Source: Nocardiopsis potens DSM 45234
GTDB taxonomy: Bacteria > Actinomycetota > Actinomycetes > Streptosporangiales > Streptosporangiaceae
Reading direction: 5' to 3'
DNA: 64,000 bases
NCBI RefSeq assembly: GCF_000341105.1
Contig: NZ_ANBB01000016.1
Span: 28,738-92,737 of the forward strand
The notes beneath the pieces are model-generated. The model worked only from the letters and a program-made list of their open reading frames with translations. It made no database searches and was not told the DNA's origin. This document shows positions 42,086 to 51,565 of the stretch, in pieces. The translations under genes were made by a program, and so were the position numbers. Each line of letters begins with the position of its first letter. Position 1 is the stretch's first letter.

Positions 42086-43240
42086 ATGATCGTGCTCGGG
42101 CTCTCCTCGGGGACCTCGGCGGACGGGATCGACGTCGCAGCGGCCGACCTGCGGCTGGACGGCGACGAGGTGCTGCTGCGGCCGCTGGGCCACCGCACCG
42201 ACCCCTATCCGGACGGGCTGCGCGAGGAGGTCCTCGCCGCGCTGCCGCCCGCCCGGGTCACCCTGGAGCGGGTCTGCCGGATCGACGCCGGGATCGGCCG
42301 GGCCTTCGCCGCGGCCGCGGTCCGCGCGGTCGCCGAGCTGTGCCCCGGCGGCCGGGCCGACCTGGTGGTCTCGCACGGCCAGACGCTCTACCACTGGGTG
42401 GAGGACGGCGAGGTGCGCGGATCGCTCCAGCTCGGCCAGCCGGCCTGGATCGGCGAGGCGACCGGGCTGCCGGTCGTCTCCGACGTGCGCGCCGCCGACA
42501 TCGCCGCCGGCGGCCAGGGGGCGCCGCTGGCCTCGGTGCTCGACGTGCTGTGGCTGGCCGGGCGGGGCCTGCCGGCCGCCGCGCTGAACATCGGCGGGAT
42601 CGCCAACGTCACCGTGGTCTCCCCGGGCGCCCCGCCGGAGGCGTTCGACACCGGGCCGGGCAACGCGCTGCTGGACGCCGCCGCGGAACTGGCCCCCGGC
42701 GCCGCGCGGATGGACGCCGGCGGCGAGCGGGCGCTGCGCGGCCGGGTCCACCCCGCCCTGCTGGAGCGGCTGCTCGCCGAGCCCTACTACGCCCGCCCGG
42801 CGCCCAAGTCCACCGGCAAGGAGCTGTTCAACCGGGTCTACCTGGAGCACGTGCTGGACGGCCTCGGCGCCGACTGGGACGACGTCTTCGCCACCCTCAC
42901 CGAGCTGACCGCGGTGACCGTGGCCGACGCCTGCCGGTCCCGCGGCGTCGCCGAGGTCGTCGCCTCCGGCGGCGGGGTGCGCAACCCCGCCCTGATGGCG
43001 GCGCTCCGCTCCCGGCTCGACCCCGCACCGGTCCGCGACTCCGCCGAACTGGGCCTGGACGGCGACGCCAAGGAGGCCTACCTGTTCGCCCTGCTCGGCT
43101 TCCTCACCTGGCAGGGCCTCCCGTCCACGGTCCCCGCCTGCACCGGCGCCCGCCACCCGGTCCTCTCCGGCCACCTCACCCGCCCGGCCCCGCACACCGC
43201 CCTCCCCTCCGGCCTGCGGATCCTCCAAGAGGAGGAGTGA
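42086..43240 (+). CDS. anmK: Anhydro-N-acetylmuramic acid kinase (384 aa)
   Basis: This sugar kinase opens the anhydro ring of 1,6-anhydro-MurNAc and phosphorylates it, recycling peptidoglycan fragments. The ASKHA fold is shown by VLGLSSGTSADGIDVAAADL at the N-terminus, SHGQTLYHW, ALNIGGIANVTVV, and FDTGPGNALLDA. The length matches Gram-negative AnmK (~370 aa). GGGGAGG lies about six bases before the ATG. The N-acetylglucosamine metabolism theme is shared with DasR-like sites 1 kb further on, though the genes are not in one operon. Confidence 0.93.
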   Translation: MIVLGLSSGTSADGIDVAAADLRLDGDEVLLRPLGHRTDPYPDGLREEVLAALPPARVTLERVCRIDAGIGRAFAAAAVRAVAELCPGGRADLVVSHGQTLYHWVEDGEVRGSLQLGQPAWIGEATGLPVVSDVRAADIAAGGQGAPLASVLDVLWLAGRGLPAAALNIGGIANVTVVSPGAPPEAFDTGPGNALLDAAAELAPGAARMDAGGERALRGRVHPALLERLLAEPYYARPAPKSTGKELFNRVYLEHVLDGLGADWDDVFATLTELTAVTVADACRSRGVAEVVASGGGVRNPALMAALRSRLDPAPVRDSAELGLDGDAKEAYLFALLGFLTWQGLPSTVPACTGARHPVLSGHLTRPAPHTALPSGLRILQEEE

Positions 43241-43411
43241 GACCGTCCGTGCGGGTCGGGGACTCCGGGTGCTTGAAGGCGTTTCCGGGCGTCGCGGCCG
43301 TCTGAAAACCGGGCGGGATCCGGGGCCGATGGGAACAATGGGACCGACCGGTGCGTCGCAGGGGCGCGGGCGGTCCGGTGGGCCGGGGACGAGCGGACGG
43401 AGGACGGAACC

Positions 43412-43975
43412 GTGCAGGCTGCTTCGGTGAGGACGGGCGGGCTACTGGCCGGCGGTGCGCTGGTGCTGGCCGCGGCGGGGTGCGGGGCGGAGCCGCCGGA
43501 CCGGGGGGACGCCGAGGAGGAGGCGCTGCAGAAGCAGGCCGGCCTGGGGGAGAGCGGGATCGCGCTGACCGTCCGGGAGGCCGGGGAGTTCGGCGACATC
43601 GTCGCGGACGGGGACGGCTACACGCTCTACCTGTCCACCCGGGACGGCACCGAGCCGCCGTTCTCCTCCTGCACGGGGGAGTGCGCCGAGCAGTGGCCGC
43701 CGGTCCCCGCCGAGGGCGAGATCGAGGGCGTCGACGAGGATCTGGTCGGCCGGGTGGTGCGGGAGGACGGCGAGGAGCAGCTCACCCTCGGCGGTGCGCC
43801 GCTCTACCGGTACGCCGGCGACGTGGAGCCCGGGGACGCCAACGGCGCCGGCCTGGAGGGGGCCTGGTTCGCGGTGGCCCCGGACGGCACCCGGATCGAG
43901 GCGCCCGTCCCGTCCCCGCCCGGCGCCCCGTCCCAGCAGGACGGCGGCTCCGAGTGGGTCGGCCCGGGGTACTGA
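43412..43975 (+). CDS. Secreted lipoprotein with repeated Lipoprotein_15-type motifs (187 aa)
   Basis: A lipobox (ALVLAAAGC, Cys near residue 24) marks a lipoprotein anchored outside the membrane. The mature part holds paired motifs, GDGYTLYLSTRD...CTGECAEQWPPV and LGGAPLYRYAGD...GAWFAVAPDG. These fit the 'secreted repeat of unknown function' (Lipoprotein_15) family, with two cysteines that may form a disulfide. GGAGG lies eight bases before the GTG. Homologues often sit near electron-transfer genes, but the function is unknown. Confidence 0.83.
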   Translation: MQAASVRTGGLLAGGALVLAAAGCGAEPPDRGDAEEEALQKQAGLGESGIALTVREAGEFGDIVADGDGYTLYLSTRDGTEPPFSSCTGECAEQWPPVPAEGEIEGVDEDLVGRVVREDGEEQLTLGGAPLYRYAGDVEPGDANGAGLEGAWFAVAPDGTRIEAPVPSPPGAPSQQDGGSEWVGPGY

Positions 43976-44340
43976 CCGCCGCCGGCGGCGTGCAGGCCCG
44001 CGGCGGCAGGGGATCCCGGCCCTCCGGGGCGCCGCCGGAGCGGCTCCGGCGGTCCACTCGCGCGGGGGCGCCTCCCTGTGACGCATCACTCGGAGCTCCG
44101 CCGCGCCGTTCCGCCATGAAATCGGCAGAATCCGCTCTGACCTGCAATGACATCGGGTACGACGGGAGAGAGGGGCGAGGTGCCCGGAAGGCGCCGCCCC
44201 GGCCCGCACCGGCCGCGCGCCCCGTGTGCGGTGCGAATTCGTGAAAATAGACCACTGGTCTACACCTGTTGTCCAGACCAACTGGCCTGCTCGTGGGCGC
44301 ATCGTCGATGATGCGGACCAGACGACGAGAAGGAGCCGCT
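43976..44340 (+). promoter_or_regulatory. pckG control region with overlapping GntR-like operators
   Basis: TAGACCA-C-TGGTCTA (44248-44262) is a perfect palindrome. It overlaps ACTGGTCTACACCTGT, which matches 13 of 16 bases of the DasR dre consensus ACTGGTCTAGACCACT. A second site, TTGTCCAGACCA (44269-44280), matches 10 of 12 core bases. These lie 61-93 bases before the pckG start. The remainder of the gap shows nothing else. Confidence 0.6.
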
Positions 44341-46155
44341 GTGTCTGTACGTGTACCTGACACGGGTACCGAGCCCACGAGCCACAAAGAACTGAACGAG
44401 TGGGTCCGCGAGGTCGCCGCCCTGACCAAGCCGGACGAGGTGGTCTGGTGCGACGGGTCCGACGCCGAGTGGGAGCGCCTCACCGGTCTACTCGTGGACA
44501 ACGGCACCTTCGTCCGGCTGAACCCGGAGCTCCGGCCGAACAGCTTCTACTGCCGCTCCGACCCCAGCGACGTCGCCCGGGTCGAGGACCGCACCTTCAT
44601 CTGCTCCGAGCGTGAAGAGGACGCCGGCCCGACCAACAACTGGATCGCGCCCGCCGAGATGCGCGCGACCTTCGCCGACGTGTTCGACGGCTGCATGCGC
44701 GGCCGCACCATGTACGTGGTGCCGTTCTGCATGGGCCCGCTGGGCGGCAAGATCTCCCAGCTCGGCGTCGAGATCACCGACTCGCCCTACGTCGTGGTCT
44801 CGATGCGGATCATGGCGCGGATGGGCGAGGCCGCCCTGCGCCTGATCGAGGAGCGCGGCGACTTCGTCAAGGCCGTGCACTCCGTCGGCGCCCCGCTGGA
44901 GCCGGGCCAGGCCGACGTGCCGTGGCCGTGCAGCTCCACCAAGTACATCTCGCACTTCCCGGAGACCCGGGAGATCTGGTCCTACGGCTCCGGGTACGGC
45001 GGCAACGCCCTGCTCGGCAAGAAGTGCTACGCCCTGCGCATCGCCTCGGTGATGGCCCGGGACGAGGGCTGGATGGCCGAGCACATGCTCATCCTCAAGG
45101 TCACCCCGCCCGAGGGCGAGGCGAAGTACATCGCCGCCGCCTTCCCGAGCGCCTGCGGCAAGACCAACCTGGCCATGCTCGAGCCGACCATCCCCGGGTG
45201 GAAGGTGGAGACGGTCGGCGACGACATCGCCTGGATGCGCTTCGACGACGAGGGCCGGCTGCGCGCCATCAACCCCGAGGCCGGCTTCTTCGGCGTCGCC
45301 CCGGGCACCGGCGCCTCCACCAACGCCAACGCGGTCAAGACGCTGTGGGGCAACAGCATCTTCACCAACGTCGCGCTGACCGAGGACGGCGACGTGTGGT
45401 GGGAGGGCCTCACCGACGAGCCGCCCGCGCAGCTCACCGACTGGAAGGGCCGGGCCTGGACGCCGGAGGCCGGCGAGCCCGCCGCGCACCCCAACGCGCG
45501 GTTCACCACCCCGGCCGGGCAGGCCCCGACCATCGCCCCCGAGTGGGAGGACCCCGCCGGGGTGCCGATCTCGGCGATCCTGTTCGGCGGCCGCCGCGCC
45601 ACCGCGGTCCCGCTGGTCAACGAGGCCTTCGACTGGCGGCACGGCGTCTTCCTGGGCGCCAACGTCTCCTCGGAGAAGACCGCCGCCGCCGAGGGCACCG
45701 TGGGCGAGCTGCGCCGCGACCCGTTCGCCATGCTGCCGTTCTGCGGCTACAACATGGGCGACTACTTCAAGCACTGGCTGGAGATCGGCGAGTCCGCCGA
45801 CGCGGAGAAGCTGCCCCGCATCTTCTACGTCAACTGGTTCCGCAAGGACGCCGACGGCCGCATCGTGTGGCCCGGCTTCGGTGAGAACAGCCGCGTCATC
45901 AAGTGGATCGTGGAGCGCCTGGAGGGGCGGGCCGAGGCCGTCGGCACCCCGATCGGCAACGTCCCGGCCCCGGCGGGGATCGACACCGAGGGCCTGGAGC
46001 TGTCCGCCGAGGACCTGGAGTTCCTGCTCACCGTCGACACCGACACCTGGAAGCAGGAGGCCTCGCTCATCCCCGAGTTCTTCAAGACCTTCGGCGACCA
46101 CCTGCCCGCCGAGCTCTGGGACGAGTACGAGAAGCTCATCACGCGGCTCGGCTGA
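44341..46155 (+). CDS. pckG: Phosphoenolpyruvate carboxykinase, GTP-dependent (604 aa)
   Basis: This enzyme converts oxaloacetate and GTP to PEP, CO2 and GDP, the first committed step of gluconeogenesis. The GTP-type P-loop FPSACGKTN (268-276) contains the active-site Cys272. [13 protein letters not shown] supplies metal ligands, and [13 protein letters not shown] and [12 protein letters not shown] are C-terminal family motifs. The length matches actinobacterial enzymes (~605 aa). The GTG start has GAAGGAG about seven bases upstream. GntR-like operators in the promoter suggest carbon-source control. Confidence 0.97.
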   Translation: MSVRVPDTGTEPTSHKELNEWVREVAALTKPDEVVWCDGSDAEWERLTGLLVDNGTFVRLNPELRPNSFYCRSDPSDVARVEDRTFICSEREEDAGPTNNWIAPAEMRATFADVFDGCMRGRTMYVVPFCMGPLGGKISQLGVEITDSPYVVVSMRIMARMGEAALRLIEERGDFVKAVHSVGAPLEPGQADVPWPCSSTKYISHFPETREIWSYGSGYGGNALLGKKCYALRIASVMARDEGWMAEHMLILKVTPPEGEAKYIAAAFPSACGKTNLAMLEPTIPGWKVETVGDDIAWMRFDDEGRLRAINPEAGFFGVAPGTGASTNANAVKTLWGNSIFTNVALTEDGDVWWEGLTDEPPAQLTDWKGRAWTPEAGEPAAHPNARFTTPAGQAPTIAPEWEDPAGVPISAILFGGRRATAVPLVNEAFDWRHGVFLGANVSSEKTAAAEGTVGELRRDPFAMLPFCGYNMGDYFKHWLEIGESADAEKLPRIFYVNWFRKDADGRIVWPGFGENSRVIKWIVERLEGRAEAVGTPIGNVPAPAGIDTEGLELSAEDLEFLLTVDTDTWKQEASLIPEFFKTFGDHLPAELWDEYEKLITRLG

Positions 46156-46182
46156 CCCGGTCGGACCGATCCGCCTCCGCCG

Positions 46183-46213
46183 AGGGGAGGCCCGCCAGGG
46201 GTGGGCCTCCCCT
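46183..46213 (+). terminator. pckG terminator
   Basis: AGGGGAGGCCC and its complement (11-bp arms, nine-base loop) are followed by TTT, 27 bases after the stop codon. Confidence 0.8.
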
Positions 46214-46316
46214 TTCCGCTTTCCGCGTCCTCCGCACTGCGGAGGCGGAGCGGGGGCGGGATGGAGGCGGGGCGGGGCGGAGGACGCGCATCCCCGGTCG
46301 GCCCCGGCAGCCCCGG

Positions 46317-46841
46317 TCAGGCGCGCTCGGCGCCGATCCGGTCCAGGGCGCCGGCCAGGGCGCGGATCGCCGCCTCCGCGTCGCGGAGCCCGTCCGCCCC
46401 GAGTTCGGCGGCCAGCCGCTCGGCCAGGGCACGGTGCTCCGGGTGGATCCGCCGGACGGCGTCGAGGCCGGCCCCGGTGGCGGCCAGCAGCTTGGCCCTG
46501 CTGTGCGCGGGGTTGGGGCGGTACTCGGCGAACCCCTGCTCCACCAGGGAGTCCGCGGTGCGCTGCACGGCCTGCCGGGTCAACCCCAGGTTCCGGGCGA
46601 TCCCGGCGACCGGGGCCGGGGTGTGCAGCACCGACCCCAGTACCTGCCAGCGGGCGGCGGTGAGGCCGCCGGACCGGGCGAGCCCTTCGGAGACCGCGAG
46701 GAAGGCCCCGTTCAGCCGGAAGGCGCCCATCGCGGCGGCGGAGAGCAGCCGCTGCGCCTCCTCGGCAGAGCCCTCCGCGGGGGAGGGGGCCGCCGCCGGG
46801 GCGGCGGCCTCGGGCCGCGCGCCGCCCGGCTCCGGGGACAT
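46317..46841 (-). CDS. MarR-family regulator (174 aa)
   Basis: A winged helix-turn-helix is evident at about residues 60-125 (LTAARWQVLGSVLHTP, AGIARNLGLTRQAVQRTADS, LVEQGFAEYRPNPAHSRAKL). The N-terminus is low-complexity Ala/Pro. It is translationally coupled to the DJ-1/PfpI gene through a TAATG junction. The regulator is the second gene of a two-gene operon and probably controls that operon through the palindromic region ahead of the first gene. Confidence 0.88.
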   Translation of the reverse strand: MSPEPGGARPEAAAPAAAPSPAEGSAEEAQRLLSAAAMGAFRLNGAFLAVSEGLARSGGLTAARWQVLGSVLHTPAPVAGIARNLGLTRQAVQRTADSLVEQGFAEYRPNPAHSRAKLLAATGAGLDAVRRIHPEHRALAERLAAELGADGLRDAEAAIRALAGALDRIGAERA

Positions 46842-47467
46842 TACGCGCTCGCCTTCGCCAGCACCTCGAACGCGCTCGCGTCGCTGTGCCGGAAGAGCCG
46901 GTACCAGGCGTCGAGGACCTCGGGTTCGAAGACGTCGAGCCGGGCGAAGACCTCGCGGGCGAACGCGACCGGCTCGGTCGGCCCGGCGGTGATCAGGTCG
47001 CCGTCGGTGACCGCGTCGGCCTCCCGGTAGTGGTCGCCGCCCCGGTAGCCGGTGGCGGCGAGGTGCTCGGCCGCCGCGCCGGTGTGCTCGCGGTCGTCGA
47101 GCAGGCCCTCCCGGGCCAGCCCGGCGGTGGCGCCGCAGATCCCGGCCACCGGGACGCCGGCGTCGAGGAAGGCGCGCGCGGTTCGGGTGAACGGGGCGTT
47201 CAGTTCCGGGTCCTCGTCCCAGGAGGAGGACCCGGGCAGGATCAGCAGGACCGAGTCGGCCGGGGCGAGGTCGGCGAGGACGGTGTCGGGCAGGATCCGG
47301 CTGCCGCCCATGGTGGTGACCGGGTCCTGGGTGAGGCCGACCGTGCGGACCTCGAAGGAGCCCGGCCGCCGGTGCGCCAGGCCGTTGCGGAGGTGCGCGG
47401 TGGTGTGCCCGGTCTCCCAGTCGGCGAGCCCGTCGGGCAGGGCGAGGTGTACTGTCCCTTTGCTCAT
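46841..47467 (-). CDS. DJ-1/PfpI family protein (208 aa)
   Basis: This is a class I glutamine-amidotransferase-like fold. The nucleophile elbow is AGICGATAG with Cys111, and LLILPGSSSWDED supplies the preceding oxyanion loop. Family members include deglycases, proteases and stress chaperones; this one resembles the actinobacterial 'type 1 glutamine amidotransferase' or thiazole-synthesis-like group lacking a synthase partner. It is the first gene of an operon with MarR. AGGTG lies near the ATG and its promoter overlaps a set of inverted repeats. Confidence 0.87.
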   Translation of the reverse strand: MSKGTVHLALPDGLADWETGHTTAHLRNGLAHRRPGSFEVRTVGLTQDPVTTMGGSRILPDTVLADLAPADSVLLILPGSSSWDEDPELNAPFTRTARAFLDAGVPVAGICGATAGLAREGLLDDREHTGAAAEHLAATGYRGGDHYREADAVTDGDLITAGPTEPVAFAREVFARLDVFEPEVLDAWYRLFRHSDASAFEVLAKASA

Positions 47468-47475
47468 GACAGCAC

Positions 47476-47503
47476 CTTGTCATGTCGACAACATGTTGAC
47501 AAG
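47476..47503. promoter_or_regulatory. Operator region of the DJ-1/marR operon
   Basis: CTTGTCA and TGACAAG are perfect 7-bp arms at the ends of this 28-bp stretch. Inside lies a perfect 10-bp palindrome, CAACATGTTG (47489-47498). The site is nine bases upstream of the DJ-1 start codon, so MarR binding would block transcription or early elongation. Confidence 0.65.
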
Positions 47504-47515
47504 AGGGTGCGGGGC

Positions 47516-49355
47516 GTTGATCGTGACGCCGTTGCCCTCAAGCGGCCGCTGCAGCGAGGAACTCGGGGAGGGGGACCGGCTGGTCGGTCGGGTGCGGCGC
47601 CCCGCGGAGCGAAGGTCAAGACGGGCGGCGACGGCGGAGGAAGGGGCGGGGCGGAGGCGGTCGCCCGGGCGCGGCGTCTCGCGGGGCGGGTGTTCAGGCC
47701 GGCGGCGAGGGCGGCGGTGGGGACCGGCTGGTCGGTCCGGTGCGGCGCATCGCGGAGTGAAGGTTCAGGCGGGCGGCGACGGCGGGGAAGGGGACCGGCT
47801 GGTCGGTCGGGTGCGGTGCCCCACGGGGTGACGGCTCAGACCAGCAGCGACGGCAGAGGCAGGGGCGGGGCAGGGTGGTCGCCCGGGTGCGGCGTCTCGC
47901 GGGGCGGGTGTTCAGGCCGGCGGCGAGGGCGGCGGTGGGGACCGGCTGGTCGGTCCGGCACGGCGCCCCACGGGGGGACGGTTCAGACCGGCGGCGACGG
48001 GGCCGGGGGGGGCGGGGCGGAGGCGGTCGCCCGGGCGCGGCGTCTCGCGGGGCGGGTGTTCAGGCCGGCGGCGAGGGCGGCGGTGGGGACCGGCTGGTCG
48101 GTCCGGTGCGGCGCATCGCGGAGCGAAGGTTCAAGCGGGCAGCGACGGCGGGGAAGGGGACCGGCTGGTCGGTCCGGCACGGCGCCCCACGGGGTGACGG
48201 TTCAGACCGGCGGCGACGGCGCCGGTGGGGGCGGGGCGGAGGCGGTCGCCCGGGTGCGGCGCCTCACGGGGTGAGGGTTCAGGCGGGCGGCGATGGCGGG
48301 GAAGGGGACCGGCTGGTCGGTCGGGTGCGGTAGGGCGGGGCGGGGCGGCAGTGGTGGGGCAGGGGGCGGGATCGCCGTTCCCGCGCCGCCCGGGCGCCGG
48401 GGCCGGCCGCCCTTGAAACCACTGCACCTCTTTGACCTGGGTGAATACGCAGGGTGATGGCGGGGTGGGGTGCACTGCGCACCGCGGGAGCACCCCGGTG
48501 ATTCCCGGGCGCGCATCCCGGCCCGGATCGGCCCTCCAGGGGTCCGAATCGCCCCGGTCGGGCCGGTGTTCGGGGGTTCGAGCGGCCCGGAAGGCCGCAA
48601 GGCAGGGGGCCGGAACCCGGGCAGGGGCGGCGTGGGGCGGGATGTCGCTTTTGCCCTGCGGGGAGGGCTCGCCTTGGCCACTCTGGGTAACTGGAGAGGG
48701 GGTGGTGGGGGCTTCGGGGCTTACTACTCGCTGGTAGATGTAATCGGGGTGCTCTCGCGGTGCGCAGGGCGCCCCCGCCTGCGCCCGTTCCCCGCCGTGA
48801 ACCGGGCATATGGGGATAAGGCCCCCTGGTGGGCGGGGCGCGGGCGGGCCCACCCCCACCTTCGTCGGGACCACGCGCCGGGCCGGGCCGGTGAACGCGG
48901 CGCCCGCCCCTCTCCCGCCCTCGCCGCCTGCCTGAACCTCCGCTCCGCGAGGCGCCGCGCCCGGCTGGGACGCCCGGCCTCGCCCCTTCCTTCGCCGTCG
49001 CCGCCGGTTTGAGCCGCCACCCCGTGGGGCGCCGCGCCGGACCGACTGGCCGGTCCCCTCCCGCCTTCGCTGCCTGCTTGAACCTTCGCTCCGCGAGACG
49101 CCGCACCCGACCGACCGGCCGGTGCCCCTCCCTGCCTTCGCCGCCCGCCTGAACCCTCGCCCCGCGAGGCGCCGCACCCGGGTGAGGCCTGCGCCCCGTC
49201 CCTTCCTCTGCCGTCGCCGCCTGCCTGAACCTGTATTCCGTGGGGCGCCGCGCCGGATCGACCGGCCGGTCCCCCTCCGGTCCCCTCCTGGGCGGTGTTG
49301 CAGCTGATACTGGAAACCCCCGCCGGTCGAGACGGCGACGGCGCCAAGATCAACG
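47516..49355. repeat. Mirrored repeat element, copy 2, with terminal inverted repeats
   Basis: The element is 1.84 kb. Its left end CGTTGATCGTGACGCCGTTG and the complement of its right end match at 19 of 22 positions, forming terminal inverted repeats. The left arm (about 47570-48330) has ten to eleven ~70-78 bp units in the order A,B,A,A,B,A,B,A,A,B,A. The right arm (about 48890-49290) has units facing the opposite way. The core is at 48433-48765. No transposase or supported gene is present. It sits between the start of the DJ-1 gene and the 3' end of the YqeB-like gene, in the same orientation and type of slot as copy 1. Confidence 0.87.
48433..48765. repeat. Conserved core of mirrored element, copy 2
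   Basis: Inverted repeats GCGCACCGCGGGAGCACCCC (48477-48496) and GGGGTGCTCTCGCGGTGCGC (48746-48765) pair with one mismatch. They are spaced almost exactly as in copy 1 (289 versus 290 bases end to end). Both ends are nearly identical to copy 1, while the middle differs more, including small indels. Confidence 0.75.
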
Positions 49356-49360
49356 GGGGA

Positions 49361-50095
49361 TCAGCCCTCGCCTCCGGCGTCCGGGATCGGGCGCCAGTAC
49401 TGGCGCTTCTTCTCGTCGCGGACCACCACGCCGACCGAGAGGAGTTCGCGGCGGAGCTCCTCGGCGTCCTCCTCGCCGTCCGCCTCCAGCGCCTCGGCGC
49501 GTGCCTTGAGCAGGGCGTTGGCCTTGGCGGAGAGTTCGGGCAGGCCGTTCACCCAGCGCTTGAAGTCGCCGCGGTGGGGGTCGGACTCCAGCCAGGGCCA
49601 GCCGTGGTCGGTGAAGGCCCGGCGCACCTCGCCGGAGTTCAGGTCGCAGGGGACGCGGACCAGCTCCTCGGTGCGCGGGCCGAGCAGCACCAGCCGGCCC
49701 TCGTCCAGGAACCCGCCGTCCTTGGCCTTCGGCTCCAGGAAGACGCCGTGCACCTCGGAGCGGTCCACCTCCTCGGTGGTGCCGGTGCGGCGGAGCACCG
49801 CCCGGTCGGCGGAGACCGCCAGGCCGAGCGTGTAGTGGTGGTCCAGGAAGGCCAGGATCAGCCCGCCGACGCCGCCCACCGCGCCCGCGGCGATCGTCGA
49901 CCCGGGCTCCGGGAGCGCCTCCAGCAGTTCGAACACGCCCTGGAAGGGGGCGAACGGGAGCGAGGCGACCCAGGCCGCGGCCCATCTGACCAGCAGTCCC
50001 ACCCCGACGCCCAGCACGGGCAGGAGGACGTGGACGAGGATCGGGCGGGCGACGACGCTCGCCGCCCCGCCGCTGCCGCGGTCGTGAGTGCTCAT
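49361..50095 (-). CDS. YqeB-like membrane-associated protein (244 aa)
   Basis: Two hydrophobic segments at about residues 18-45 and 65-85 (GSTIAAGAVGGVGGLILAFL) are followed by a soluble C-terminal part (about 90-244). That part has a DRAVLRRTGTTEEVDRSEV motif, a Lys/Glu-rich helix and the ending VVVRDEKKRQYWRPI. The layout resembles the YqeB family found in Bacillus and actinobacteria, whose function is unknown. The assignment rests on overall pattern rather than a catalytic motif. Its stop codon lies five bases from the right end of the mirrored element. Confidence 0.65.
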   Translation of the reverse strand: MSTHDRGSGGAASVVARPILVHVLLPVLGVGVGLLVRWAAAWVASLPFAPFQGVFELLEALPEPGSTIAAGAVGGVGGLILAFLDHHYTLGLAVSADRAVLRRTGTTEEVDRSEVHGVFLEPKAKDGGFLDEGRLVLLGPRTEELVRVPCDLNSGEVRRAFTDHGWPWLESDPHRGDFKRWVNGLPELSAKANALLKARAEALEADGEEDAEELRRELLSVGVVVRDEKKRQYWRPIPDAGGEG

Positions 50096-50255
50096 ACGGA
50101 CCAGGCTAGGGAAGCGGGCCGCGCGCGGCATCGACCGTGCGTGCGAACCCCGGGCGACCTCGGTCGGAACCGGAGGCGGGCCGGTCGTACTTTCGGACGA
50201 CGGCCCCGGCCCCGTCCCCTGCTCCCGCCCCGCCCCGGGGCACCGCGCGGCCGCC

Positions 50256-51467
50256 CTACTGGCGGTAGCCGGAGAGGAACCGGCCGATCCGGCCGATGGC
50301 GGCGTCGATGTCGTCCGGGTGCGGCAGGGTCAGGATCCGGAAGTGGTCCGGGGACGGCCAGTTGAACCCGGTGCCCTGGACGACGTGGATCTTCTCCTGC
50401 AGCAGCAGGTCGAGCACGAACCTCTCGTCGTCGACGATGCGGTGCACCTTCGGGTCGATCCGCGGGAAGGCGTACAGCGCGCCCCGGGGCTTCACGCAGG
50501 AGACGCCGGGGATCTCGTTCAGCCGCTCCCAGGCGGTGTCCCGGCTCTGCAGCAGCCTGCCGCCGGGCAGCACCAGGTCGCGGATGCTCTGCCGGCCGCC
50601 GAGCGCGGCCTGCACCGCGTACTGCGCCGGCACGTTCGGGCACAGCCGCATGCCGGCCAGCGTGGTGAGCCCCTCCAGGTAGTCGGAGGCGTGCCGCTTG
50701 GGGCCGGTCACCGCGACCCAGCCGGAGCGGAAGCCGGCCACCCGGTAGGCCTTGGACAGCCCGCTGAAGGTCAGGCAGAGCACGTCCGGGGCGATCTCGG
50801 CGGGGCTGTGCATGACCGCGCCGTCGTAGAGGATCTTGTCGTAGATCTCGTCGCTGAACACGATCAGGTTGTGCCGCCGGGCCAGGTCGCACACGGCCTC
50901 CACCAGCTCGCGCGGGTAGACCGCGCCGGTGGGGTTGTTCGGGTTGATCAGCACCACGGCGCGGGTGCGGTCGGTGATCTTGGCGGCCATGTCGTCCAGG
51001 TCGGGCAGCCAGTCCGCGGACTCGTCGCAGACGTAGTGCACCGCCTTGCCGCCGGCCAGGGTGACCGAGGCCGTCCACAGCGGGAAGTCCGGCGCGGGCA
51101 CCAGGATCTCGTCGCCGTCGTCGACCAGGGCCTGGATCGCCATCTGGATCAGCTCGGAGATGCCGTTGCCCAGGTAGACGTCGTCCACGCCGAGCTCGGG
51201 GAAGCCCCGGTCGGCGTAGTGCTGCACCACGGCCCGGCGCGCGGGCAGGATGCCGCGGGAGTCGCTGTAGCCGTGCGCGCCGGACAGGTTCCGGATGATG
51301 TCCTGGACCAGCTCCTCGGGGGCCTCGAAGCCGAACAGCGCGGGGTTGCCTGTGTTCAGCCGGAGCACGCTGTGGCCGGCCTCCTCCAGGGCGTTGGCCT
51401 GCTCGATGACCGGACCCCGGATCTCGTACGAGACGTTGTTGAGCTTGCCGGACTGCCTGTACTCCAT
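50256..51467 (-). CDS. alaA: Alanine transaminase AlaA-type aminotransferase (403 aa)
   Basis: This fold-type I PLP enzyme transfers amino groups between glutamate and pyruvate. The full length is close to E. coli AlaA, with shared blocks such as LNTGNPALFGFEAP, YLGNGISELIQMA, VPAPDFPLWTASV, NPNNPTGAVYPREL and DEIYDKILYDGA. Lys239 in FSGLSKAYRVAGF binds PLP, and FNWPSPDHFRILTLP ends the chain. GAAGGG lies five bases before the ATG. It is divergent from an HxlR regulator and the region between has two perfect palindromes, suggesting control by that regulator. Confidence 0.93.
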   Translation of the reverse strand: MEYRQSGKLNNVSYEIRGPVIEQANALEEAGHSVLRLNTGNPALFGFEAPEELVQDIIRNLSGAHGYSDSRGILPARRAVVQHYADRGFPELGVDDVYLGNGISELIQMAIQALVDDGDEILVPAPDFPLWTASVTLAGGKAVHYVCDESADWLPDLDDMAAKITDRTRAVVLINPNNPTGAVYPRELVEAVCDLARRHNLIVFSDEIYDKILYDGAVMHSPAEIAPDVLCLTFSGLSKAYRVAGFRSGWVAVTGPKRHASDYLEGLTTLAGMRLCPNVPAQYAVQAALGGRQSIRDLVLPGGRLLQSRDTAWERLNEIPGVSCVKPRGALYAFPRIDPKVHRIVDDERFVLDLLLQEKIHVVQGTGFNWPSPDHFRILTLPHPDDIDAAIGRIGRFLSGYRQ

Positions 51468-51507
51468 CGTCGCCCTTCCCTGCGGTCCCCGCCGTACCGG
51501 GGGCACT

Positions 51508-51558
51508 ACTTGGTTCTACCAAGTGCGGACTTGGAAAGTCCAACCTGTTGTCTAGACT
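51508..51558. promoter_or_regulatory. hxlR promoter with two perfect palindromes
   Basis: ACTTGGT-TCT-ACCAAGT (51508-51524) and GGACTT-GGA-AAGTCC (51527-51541) are perfect dyads sharing the half ACTTGG. A promoter, TTGGAA (51531-51536) and TAGACT (51553-51558) with a 16-bp spacer, overlaps the second dyad. The predicted transcription start is at the hxlR ATG, so the transcript is probably leaderless. Confidence 0.7.
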
Positions 51559-51565
51559 GTGGTCC

